Source: a virus
IMG/VR virus record: IMGVR_UViG_3300005549_000034
Coordinates: 1 to 21,589 of that record
Strand: one strand, 5' to 3'
DNA length: 21,589 nucleotides
Shown: piece by piece, positions 4,657 to 10,703 of the stretch
How the letters are laid out: each line of letters begins with the position of its first letter
Numbering within the stretch: position 1 is the stretch's first letter
Position numbers and translations under genes: made by a program
The notes under the pieces: generated by a model
What the model was told of the DNA's origin: nothing
Databases searched by the model: none
Seen by the model: the letters and a program-made list of their open reading frames with translations, nothing else

Positions 4657-4782
4657 TCAGTTGCGGGAGCGGAGCAGCTTGTCGAGCCACACCGCGGCAG
4701 CGACATAGCCGATACCGAACGCGCCGACGACAGCGCCGGTGAGCATCAACGCGAACCGGATCGTGTCCCGGCGGGCGTCCAC
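4657..4782 (-). CDS. Lysis-region small membrane protein, 41 aa
   Basis: One predicted membrane helix (FALMLTGAVVGAFGIGYVAA, residues 10-29) between a basic N-terminus (MDARRDTIR) and a basic C-terminus (DKLLRSRN). The GTG at 4782 is the only start in frame. It stands 7 nt after the stop of the preceding 29-aa gene and has no clear Shine-Dalgarno, so it probably relies on re-initiation. It is the fifth membrane protein after the endolysin. Single-helix proteins in this place are usually holin partners or accessory lysis factors in actinophages; a specific role cannot be read from the sequence. Confidence 0.6.
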   Translation of the reverse strand: MDARRDTIRFALMLTGAVVGAFGIGYVAAAVWLDKLLRSRN

Positions 4783-4789
4783 TAGCCGG

Positions 4790-4879
4790 TCAGCCGAGCC
4801 ATTCGAGCTTCTGCAACACGAACACCACGGCCAGGATCACGCAGATGGCGACAAGGATGCCGCCCCAGTTCACGTTCAT
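4790..4879 (-). CDS. Lysis-region membrane microprotein, 29 aa
   Basis: The whole protein is one membrane helix: a short N-terminus (MNVNWGG), a hydrophobic core (ILVAICVILAVVFVL) and a short tail (QKLEWLG). The ATG at 4879 overlaps the TGA of the two-helix holin-like gene as ATGA. This translational coupling supports a protein this short. Tiny single-helix proteins next to holins are common in actinophage lysis cassettes, and some modulate holin timing. That role is inferred from context only. Confidence 0.65.
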   Translation of the reverse strand: MNVNWGGILVAICVILAVVFVLQKLEWLG

Positions 4880-5163
4880 TTGTTCGCTGCTTTCTTTGCA
4901 GGTTTGGCGGGTTTGAGGGCGGCGACAGTGGCGAGCGTTTCGTTCTTGGCGTTCTCCGCCGCATCAGCGATCTTGGCGTCGACCTTGCTGTTCGGCTGCA
5001 CGGATGCGAACACGAGCACCCCGAGCACCGCGTCGAACGCGACCGACAAAGCCGCGACCTGTTCCCCGGTGAACGAGACGGCGCCGATGATGACCACCGC
5101 CGCCAGCACCGCTTTGAACGCGGCGCTGTAGGCGACAGGCTGGTCGGTGAGTCGCAGTCTCAT
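4876..5163 (-). CDS. Putative holin, two membrane helices, 95 aa
   Basis: Likely the holin that permeabilises the membrane so the amidase can reach the wall. It has two hydrophobic segments (FKAVLAAVVIIGAVSF, residues 16-31; LSVAFDAVLGVLVFAS, about 39-54) joined by a short turn. A long charged tail rich in Lys/Ala/Pro (LKPAKPAKKAANK) follows, the layout of two-helix (class II) holins. The ATG at 5163 overlaps the previous stop as ATGA. It is the third cistron after the endolysin and the best holin candidate of the five membrane proteins. Holin families are too divergent to confirm by eye. Confidence 0.65.
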   Translation of the reverse strand: MRLRLTDQPVAYSAAFKAVLAAVVIIGAVSFTGEQVAALSVAFDAVLGVLVFASVQPNSKVDAKIADAAENAKNETLATVAALKPAKPAKKAANK

Positions 5164-5504
5164 GGTCGGCGCTCCAATGCTTTGACGACAAGGTTGCGGA
5201 GTTCTCGGGTCTCGGCGCGGGCGGTGTCAGCGATTCGGCGTACCTCGTTGAGTTGCTCGGCGTGCATCACCGTGTTCGCTTCGGTGACGATCACCCGTTC
5301 CAGCAGCGTCGGGGCGCCGGGCGGGACATTGTTGACGGCGCGGGCCACCTCGATCCCGGTTGTCTGCACGTCCTCGACGGTGGCTTGCAGTTTGCGGAAG
5401 TCGAAGCTGACCTTGCGGCGACGAGCAAGGTGCACGGTGAGCACAGTCCCGATAGTGATGACGGTGAGCCCGGTCAGATCGAACCCGGACAGGTAGGCGA
5501 TCAC
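5160..5504 (-). CDS. Membrane-anchored coiled-coil lysis protein
   Basis: An N-terminal membrane helix (LTGLTVITIGTVLTVHLA) is followed by a basic stop (RRRK) and about 80 residues of amphipathic helix with heptad-like spacing (AEQLNEVRRIADTARAETRE). The architecture recalls DUF2746 proteins of mycobacteriophage lysis regions. I chose GTG 5504, which has GAAGGA 9 nt upstream. A TTG at 5528 would add 8 residues and overlap the previous stop (TTGA), but its GGAGG touches the start codon with no spacing. It may be a holin partner or spanin-like scaffold; this is inference. Its topology is opposite to that of the preceding gene product (membrane helix at the N-terminus versus the C-terminus). Confidence 0.65.
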   Translation of the reverse strand: MIAYLSGFDLTGLTVITIGTVLTVHLARRRKVSFDFRKLQATVEDVQTTGIEVARAVNNVPPGAPTLLERVIVTEANTVMHAEQLNEVRRIADTARAETRELRNLVVKALERRP

Positions 5505-5524
5505 AGGGCGGGGTCCTTCTGTAG

Positions 5525-5896
5525 TCAACCTCCGAGGAGACGGGACACGACACCGCCGACGAGGAGCAGCAACGGGACACCGACGGCGGCAATACCCTTC
5601 GCCCGTGAGAGCTGATTGCGGATGTCGTCGAGCGCGGCTTGTATCAGCAACTGATTGTCGTTGGCGCGGGACAGTGCCGCCGTCATTGCTGCCGCGTCGC
5701 TCTTACGGTCATCGTCATACTTTTCGCGGGGGACGGAGTTGGCAAGCACCGCCGAGATCCGTTCGTTCTCATGGTTCAACCCCTGCAACCGGCGCTCGTA
5801 CTCTGTGGCTTGCAAGTCGACCGCACGGTCGCGGAGCCGGAGTTCGGTGTCGAGCTCGCGGCGGGTGACGAACTCGCCGTCAGGCTTCGGGGTCAC
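5525..5896 (-). CDS. Coiled-coil protein with C-terminal membrane anchor, 123 aa
   Basis: About 95 residues of charged helix (RRELDTELRLRDRAVDLQAT and on, then YERRLQGLNHENERISAVLA) end in one hydrophobic segment near the C-terminus (IAAVGVPLLLLVGGVVSRLL, residues 102-121). This tail-anchored layout fits a membrane-associated lysis accessory protein. The GTG at 5896 overlaps the endolysin 3' end by 17 bp. No strong ribosome site is visible, so coupling is likely. Paired with the next gene, which has the anchor at the opposite end, the two coiled coils could meet at the membrane. No family name is certain. Confidence 0.65.
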   Translation of the reverse strand: MTPKPDGEFVTRRELDTELRLRDRAVDLQATEYERRLQGLNHENERISAVLANSVPREKYDDDRKSDAAAMTAALSRANDNQLLIQAALDDIRNQLSRAKGIAAVGVPLLLLVGGVVSRLLGG

Positions 5897-6623
5897 CGGT
5901 CCCGCCCGCGGCCGTGAACGTGCGCTTGATGGCGACGCGGGCCTTGTGCAACGCGCCGGCCAGACCGGTCTGCACCTGTGCGTTCGATTCGCCGATCTGG
6001 TTGCGGATGTCGGTCAGCCGCAGGTCGATGGCGTCGAATCGGGCTTCGAGTTCGGGGGTCAAGTCGTCCTCCTCGGGTGTGACGTTGGCGCGGATCTGGC
6101 CGATGAGCGGGTAGAGGTTGGCGCCGGGACATGCGGTCGCGAACACGTCACGGTGGCCACCGAGCTCGAAGTCCGCGGTGAGATGGCCTTGAGCGATGCG
6201 GGCCGCCAACAGCGTGGCGCACGCTTCCAGCGCGGCGTCGGTCGGGGTGTCGTTCTCGAAGTTGCCAATCAGACAGATCCCGAACGACGTCGAGTTGTTG
6301 CCCTTCGTGTGCGCCCCGACATGGGTGCCCATGCCTTCGAGCACGACCCCGGTGGGGTGGATCACCCACGAGTACGACGGATAGCCGAACCGGCCGATGT
6401 CGATGTGTTCGATGAACCGCATGTCGGCCGCCGCGTCCGTCGTCGCGTTCGTGACGGAGTGATGACAAAACGCCTTACGGACGGGCAGGGCCATGGCGGG
6501 CCGTTGGTTGACGTCGTAGGTGGCGCCCCAGTCGGCGCGAGTCAGGAGTTTGATGACGTCACCCCCTGCCTTTCGGAACCGTGACGGAATGGCTGCCGCG
6601 AGTTGGAACCGGGTTGCCCTCAT
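5880..6623 (-). CDS. Endolysin, N-acetylmuramoyl-L-alanine amidase
   Basis: Cleaves the bond between N-acetylmuramic acid and L-alanine in peptidoglycan during lysis. The Amidase_2/PGRP domain is complete. Zinc ligands are the first His of CHHSVTN (residue 54), the His of GGHRD (157) and the Cys of ACPG (165). The PSYSWVIHPTG and VGAHTKGNNSTSFGICLIGN motifs are present. The C-terminal 60 residues form a predicted coiled coil (LEARFDAIDLRLTDIRNQIG) instead of a recognised wall-binding domain. Start choice is uncertain. ATG 6623 (or 6650) gives an extra N-terminus that overlaps the zinc-finger gene in another frame. The best ribosome site (AGGGGGTG) instead points at a rare ATC codon near 6557, just before KLLTRADWGA. 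Confidence 0.92.
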   Translation of the reverse strand: MRATRFQLAAAIPSRFRKAGGDVIKLLTRADWGATYDVNQRPAMALPVRKAFCHHSVTNATTDAAADMRFIEHIDIGRFGYPSYSWVIHPTGVVLEGMGTHVGAHTKGNNSTSFGICLIGNFENDTPTDAALEACATLLAARIAQGHLTADFELGGHRDVFATACPGANLYPLIGQIRANVTPEEDDLTPELEARFDAIDLRLTDIRNQIGESNAQVQTGLAGALHKARVAIKRTFTAAGGTGDPEA

Positions 6624-6732
6624 GCCAGTCGGCGTGCGCCGACGGATCATCGGTGGTCGCCGAGCACAGGTCGCACACGTACAGCAGGGCGTGAGGCACC
6701 CGGCGGAACGTGTAGGTCACCTCGTCGGGCAT
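6559..6732 (-). CDS. C2H2-type zinc-finger microprotein, 57 aa
   Basis: A 57-residue protein with Cys20-x2-Cys23-x9-His33-x3-His37 (VCDLCSATTDDPSAHADWHE), a close match to the C2H2 zinc-finger spacing. Similar small proteins with CxxC and H..WH motifs are common near tail or lysis genes of actinophages. Zinc binding is inferred from the ligands. The ATG at 6732 shares one base with the stop of the preceding tail gene (TGATG). Its 3' end overlaps the annotated 5' end of the endolysin in a different frame. It may be a structural tail part stabilised by zinc or a regulatory protein; the sequence does not decide. Confidence 0.7.
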   Translation of the reverse strand: MPDEVTYTFRRVPHALLYVCDLCSATTDDPSAHADWHEGNPVPTRGSHSVTVPKGRG

Positions 6733-6983
6733 CAGATCACCGCGAACACGAACGCCACCCCGGACGGCTGGTACTCGACCAGCACCCGGTCCCCCGCCGC
6801 CACCGTCACGACGGTGGGGATCGTCACCGCGGTGGTGGCACCGTTGCGCACGATCGTCGCCAACGTCGTCCCGTCACTTCCGGTCGAAGTCGAGGACACC
6901 GTCGCCGGATAGGACTGGGTGTTGCGGCGGGTCGTGAGCGCGTGTTTCGCGGCTTCGACCGCGACCACGGCCAGCGGGTTCAT
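6732..6983 (-). CDS. Small beta-rich tail/baseplate protein, 83 aa
   Basis: After a short N-terminal helix (LAVVAVEAAKHALTTRR), the protein is a run of short Thr/Val-rich strands with a hydrophobic end (GDRVLVEYQPSGVAFVFAVI). This fits the small oligonucleotide-binding-like domain of tail-tip proteins. The family is not recognised precisely. The ATG at 6983 overlaps the preceding stop as ATGA. Its position between the 353-aa tail protein and the zinc-finger protein, at the end of the tail module, supports a structural role at the tail tip. The frame is secure because of overlaps at both ends. Confidence 0.7.
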   Translation of the reverse strand: MNPLAVVAVEAAKHALTTRRNTQSYPATVSSTSTGSDGTTLATIVRNGATTAVTIPTVVTVAAGDRVLVEYQPSGVAFVFAVI

Positions 6984-8041
6984 GCTTCGTAGACAGTCTG
7001 GATGGTGTGGCGGTGCGGGCCGCCCGGTGTCAGATCCAGCGACCACGCCACCTCGAGCATCCGTTCCCCCGACCATTCGACGATCCCCCACGCGTCGTGG
7101 CGGGGGTCGGGCATCGCGTCGAACGTGACGGTCCGCACGACCCGTTGGTGGCGTTGAGCCAACCGGAAGGCCACCAGGTCACAGTCGGCGTCGGTGGCGA
7201 GCCCGTCGATGTTGAACCGGATCGGGTCCTCGTAGCCGATGGTGGCCACCGAGTTCGGCTGGTCGGTCGGCACGTCGTACCGGCCTGACACTTGGGTGCC
7301 GGTGGGGGCGGTGGAACGCACCAGGTACACGTTCGGTCGGCGGGCCACGTTCGAGGTGGTCACCACCGTGTCGGCGTGCACGACCGCGTTCTGGCCGGGC
7401 TCGTACACATGGTCGGGCCACTCGTCGGAGGGGACCGGGATGGGCCGGGCGATGAGGCTGCCCGCCGCGTCGAAATGCACGGGCAGGTAGCCCAACAGGT
7501 CGGTGGCCCAGTCACAGATTTCGAGCCGTTTGCTGTCCCCCGCCGCCCACGCCGGGTAGGTGGCACAGGTGGCGGTCGAGGCGGTGATGGTGGAGGCGGT
7601 GAGCCCGGAGGCGGCGGTCATGTCGTCGATGACGTCGGTCAGCAGTCCGCCGTAGGTGACGCCGTAGTCGTCGGACAGGCTCTTGTCGAGCTGGTAGGAC
7701 CGGTCCGGCATCGTCGAGGCTCTGACCCAGGTGCCGCCCGGTCGTTCCTGTTCGTCCCCGCCGAGATACAGGAACACCCCGAGGGAGTATTCGTCGCCGG
7801 TGGCGAGCACGAACACCGGCCGCAACCGGTGAACTCCGGCGGTCAGCGAGGCGGCTTCGGTGGGGTGGAACTCGACCCCGGACCATTGGCGGGTGATCCG
7901 GTTCGTCGGGTCGAAACTGACGGTCCCCGCCGCCGAGGGCGTGGTGGTCGCGGTCAGGTTGCCGTCCTGGTCGAGCACTTCGACCCGGATGTCCTCGACT
8001 CGTTGGCCGGGGACCCCGCCGAGAATGTCGGTGGCGGTCAT
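6980..8041 (-). CDS. Minor tail (baseplate hub-like) protein, 353 aa
   Basis: A virion protein of the tail tip. Visible features are an N-terminal beta domain (VEDIRVEVLDQDGNLTATTT), a middle helical linker (KSLSDDYGVTYGGLLTDVID), a GYLPVHFDAAGSLIARP segment typical of hub proteins of the siphovirus tail-hub/gp27 type, and a C-terminal beta domain (RHTIQTVYEA). The assignment rests on size, motif style and place among tail genes. The ATG at 8041 shares one base with the stop of the gene before. Its stop overlaps the next ATG. It probably joins the distal tail protein to the receptor-binding part. No frameshift or truncation is seen. Confidence 0.8.
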   Translation of the reverse strand: MTATDILGGVPGQRVEDIRVEVLDQDGNLTATTTPSAAGTVSFDPTNRITRQWSGVEFHPTEAASLTAGVHRLRPVFVLATGDEYSLGVFLYLGGDEQERPGGTWVRASTMPDRSYQLDKSLSDDYGVTYGGLLTDVIDDMTAASGLTASTITASTATCATYPAWAAGDSKRLEICDWATDLLGYLPVHFDAAGSLIARPIPVPSDEWPDHVYEPGQNAVVHADTVVTTSNVARRPNVYLVRSTAPTGTQVSGRYDVPTDQPNSVATIGYEDPIRFNIDGLATDADCDLVAFRLAQRHQRVVRTVTFDAMPDPRHDAWGIVEWSGERMLEVAWSLDLTPGGPHRHTIQTVYEA

Positions 8042-8715
8042 CAGACGGTGACCACGGCGGGCGTGTCGGTCACCTCGACCAACGTCAAGGCCAGGTCAGC
8101 GAGATTATGGAACGGCATCGTCACCTGGGACGGGGACATTCCCGCGAACCAGCGGGTCCCCCACGGGTCCAGCAGGCACACGTAGGACAGGTTCGACCGC
8201 AGGTTCGTGACCAGGGTCCGCCACAACGCCGGGCCGGAGGTGCCGGTGATCGCCAGAGTCACCGACGGGGTTTCCCCCAGCCGGTCCGAGGACCGGGACA
8301 ACCGTTGCCCGTACCGTCCCGCGATGGCGGTGACCTCCGCTCGTTCGGGGAGGTTGGCGGCGAACGGATAGCGGACCCCGATGGTCTGATTGATGGTCGT
8401 GTTCTCGTTCGCGACCACGATGAACGCCTGCCCGGCCGGAACCGTCTTGGTGAGGTTCGAGCTCGACACCGGCACCGACGGCCCGCCGAGCGTGTCGTAC
8501 ACCTGGACCCGGTACTGCTCCTCGACGGTGTACCGGCCTTCATAGTCGTCGTAGGTGGCGGTCGCTTCGGTGGTGATCTTGGCGATGCGCTGCCACCCCG
8601 GCGTGGACAGGCCGTTGGTGTAGAGCAGTTCGTTGTACCGCTCGACCGAGTAGTAGGAGAACGACGCGCCCAACGCGGTGGCGGTCCAGGTGATGTGCGC
8701 CTTGGGGATCGTCAT
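8041..8715 (-). CDS. Minor tail protein, 224 aa
   Basis: The N-terminal 85 residues resemble a fibronectin type III-like fold (IPKAHITWTATALG, then YTVEEQYRVQVYDTL). The C-terminal part (VVANENTTINQTIGVRYPFA to WGTRWFAGMSPSQVTMPFHN) resembles distal-tail or minor tail proteins of actinophages. The ATG at 8715 overlaps the stop of the 663-aa gene as ATGA. It is coupled to the 353-aa hub-like gene downstream. It probably forms part of the tail tip, and the Fn3-like domain may touch host surface carbohydrate. The exact subunit type is uncertain. Confidence 0.8.
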   Translation of the reverse strand: MTIPKAHITWTATALGASFSYYSVERYNELLYTNGLSTPGWQRIAKITTEATATYDDYEGRYTVEEQYRVQVYDTLGGPSVPVSSSNLTKTVPAGQAFIVVANENTTINQTIGVRYPFAANLPERAEVTAIAGRYGQRLSRSSDRLGETPSVTLAITGTSGPALWRTLVTNLRSNLSYVCLLDPWGTRWFAGMSPSQVTMPFHNLADLALTLVEVTDTPAVVTV

Positions 8716-10703
8716 GTTTGCGCCACCCCTTGCGAAGCGGGCGCGGTGCGGGTGGTGCCGACCAACACCGGGACGTCGGTGCCGACCGTCTCGGTCCCGG
8801 CGATGGTGGCAGTGTCGGTGTTCCCGCCGATGCCGAGGGAGGCGTAGACGCCGTCGTGCTGCGCCGCGAAGTCGTCGAAGTACACATAGTTCGAGCCGCC
8901 GTTGGGAAGGCTGTCGACCTCCACTTTGACCGCCGCGTAGGCGGCGGTGGCGGGCGCCGGTGCGGTGACGGTGAGCGCCACAAACCCGGAGTTGGGCAGG
9001 GACACGTCCGAACCGGTGGTGGTGGAGATCGTCGCCCCGGCCGCCGTGTACCAGACGATCTTGAGGCGGCCGGTCTTGGTGCTGATCGCGGCGTTGACTC
9101 GCCCGTAGGCGGTGACGGTGACGGCGGCGCCGACGATCACCGTGAATCCGGATGTGCCGGTCGGGGTTGTCGCGGAGACGGTGGCGGTGCCGGCGGTGCA
9201 CTCGAGCCGTAGTGACTTGGTGCCGGTGCGGGCGTAGGTCGCGGATTGTGAGATGGTCGTGGTGGCTCCGGCCGCCCATCCGGTGGTGTCGGTTTCGAGT
9301 CCTTGCTGGTTGGTGGTCAGCTTCTCTGTCGCCGTCTCACCGGTGGTCAGTGTCGTGACGAGCCACCCCACTCCGGACGCGGCGGTGGACGTGAACTCCA
9401 CGTAGTGCTGCGCCGCACTGCCGGCCGCCCCGGACGCGCCCGGTAGTGACAGGGATTGCGGCAGCCGAGGCGAAGAGCGCACGTCGAACGGGGTGACCGT
9501 GACCGTGCCGCCGACCTGGGAGTCGTCGGAACGCTTCTTCAACTTCGCCAACAGACTGACGGTGGTTGCGGTCGACTGTTGGCGGGCAACGAACTTCAAC
9601 CAGCCTCGCGACGCCGTGTCGGGCAGGGTGACTTCCTGCTGCAACACCCGACCGGTGTAGACCGTCTGCTCGGTGATCGTCACATACGGCTGGCCGGTCA
9701 ACGCGGTGGCGGTCGTGTCGAGAACGATGAAGCCAGGCGCCGCGGTGTCGGTTGTCCCCAACGCTGAGGGAACGGCGCGGGTGTCGAACGTGACCGGGCA
9801 CGAGCTGATGTCGGGATGGGCGGAGCCGGAGTCCAACGCCCGCCACGAGCTCGACCCGGTGCCCTGCGGGTTCGACAGGATCACCAGATACGAAGTGGCG
9901 GCGGCGAGAGACCAGGTGTCGGCCGCCGCGGGGGACAGCATCGACACCGTGTTCCACCCGTCGACCGCGGAGAACTTGCCGGCCGCTACCCGTGAGTCGG
10001 TGGTGGTGTAGTCGACCGTCATCCACTCCTGGTAGACGCGCACCAGGTTCGTGGTCGACGACGAGTTCGCCAGACCGGCATACGACCCGGAGTCGAACCC
10101 GGTGATGTCGGCCGCCGTCCACGGCGCCCCGGTTGACGGGTTGTACGTCCAGGTGTAGGTGATCGTCTCCCGGCCGGTCGGCACCGAGATCGACGGGGCG
10201 TCGTAGACGACGCTGGACAGCGACAGGCGGGGGATCAGCGCGGCGGTGCCGCCCGCCAACGCTTCCACGTCGGCGTGCAGCGTGACCGAGAACGGGCGGC
10301 CGGTGAACCCGGTTGACGCGTACTCGAACAGGCCGTACCCGTTGACGGACTGCATGATGTTGTAGTCGGTGATGTCGACTACGGCCTCGTCGACATCGGT
10401 GTACAGCGGCGGGGTCGACGACGCGCCGGCGTCGGTTACACCGGTCACCGAACCGTCGGCGTTGGGCCGGTAGGTGGCGGTCACCGTCGCGCCAGGCACC
10501 ACCGAGGCTTCGGGGACGATCTCCACCGCGATCACCGGGGAACCGGAGGTGGACGCCATGTAGAGCATCAGGTCGTCGCCGGTCTGCGCACCGGGCGTCC
10601 ACCGGGCCGCCCATTGACGGTCCTGTCCGATGGCGAGGCCGCGTTGGCGGTACGGGAACCATTCCAGTCCGACGACGGTCGGGCTGTTGGCGTTGAGGCT
10701 CAT
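8712..10703 (-). CDS. Large minor tail protein with carbohydrate-binding-like domain
   Basis: A 663-residue beta-rich virion protein and the likely adhesion subunit. The N-terminus (TVVGLEWFPYRQRGLAIGQD) is followed by several Thr/Ser/Gly-rich beta domains. Residues about 500-650 (GTKSLRLECTAG, SLPNGGSNYVYFDDFAAQHD) match a galactose-binding jelly-roll layout like CBM_4_9. It contains few Lys and many Thr/Ala/Val, typical of secreted or virion beta proteins. The ATG at 10703 overlaps the tape-measure stop as ATGA. Host receptor binding is inferred from the jelly-roll and genome position. No chaperone or peptidase domain is seen. Confidence 0.8.
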   Translation of the reverse strand: MSLNANSPTVVGLEWFPYRQRGLAIGQDRQWAARWTPGAQTGDDLMLYMASTSGSPVIAVEIVPEASVVPGATVTATYRPNADGSVTGVTDAGASSTPPLYTDVDEAVVDITDYNIMQSVNGYGLFEYASTGFTGRPFSVTLHADVEALAGGTAALIPRLSLSSVVYDAPSISVPTGRETITYTWTYNPSTGAPWTAADITGFDSGSYAGLANSSSTTNLVRVYQEWMTVDYTTTDSRVAAGKFSAVDGWNTVSMLSPAAADTWSLAAATSYLVILSNPQGTGSSSWRALDSGSAHPDISSCPVTFDTRAVPSALGTTDTAAPGFIVLDTTATALTGQPYVTITEQTVYTGRVLQQEVTLPDTASRGWLKFVARQQSTATTVSLLAKLKKRSDDSQVGGTVTVTPFDVRSSPRLPQSLSLPGASGAAGSAAQHYVEFTSTAASGVGWLVTTLTTGETATEKLTTNQQGLETDTTGWAAGATTTISQSATYARTGTKSLRLECTAGTATVSATTPTGTSGFTVIVGAAVTVTAYGRVNAAISTKTGRLKIVWYTAAGATISTTTGSDVSLPNSGFVALTVTAPAPATAAYAAVKVEVDSLPNGGSNYVYFDDFAAQHDGVYASLGIGGNTDTATIAGTETVGTDVPVLVGTTRTAPASQGVAQT

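Noticed and set aside
5655-6584. A 309-codon open frame on the plus strand opposite the endolysin and its neighbour
   Set aside because: It is antisense to the amidase with all its catalytic motifs, has Arg/Gly/Val-rich composition typical of GC-driven open frames, and no ribosome site.
7292-8185. A 297-codon plus-strand frame opposite the hub-like tail gene
   Set aside because: Gly/Arg/Val/His-rich composition without hydrophobic core or motif. The minus-strand gene is better supported by overlaps at both ends.
9337-10662. A 441-codon minus-strand frame within the large minor tail gene
   Set aside because: Arg/His/Asp-rich shadow of the tail gene in another frame, with no recognisable domain.
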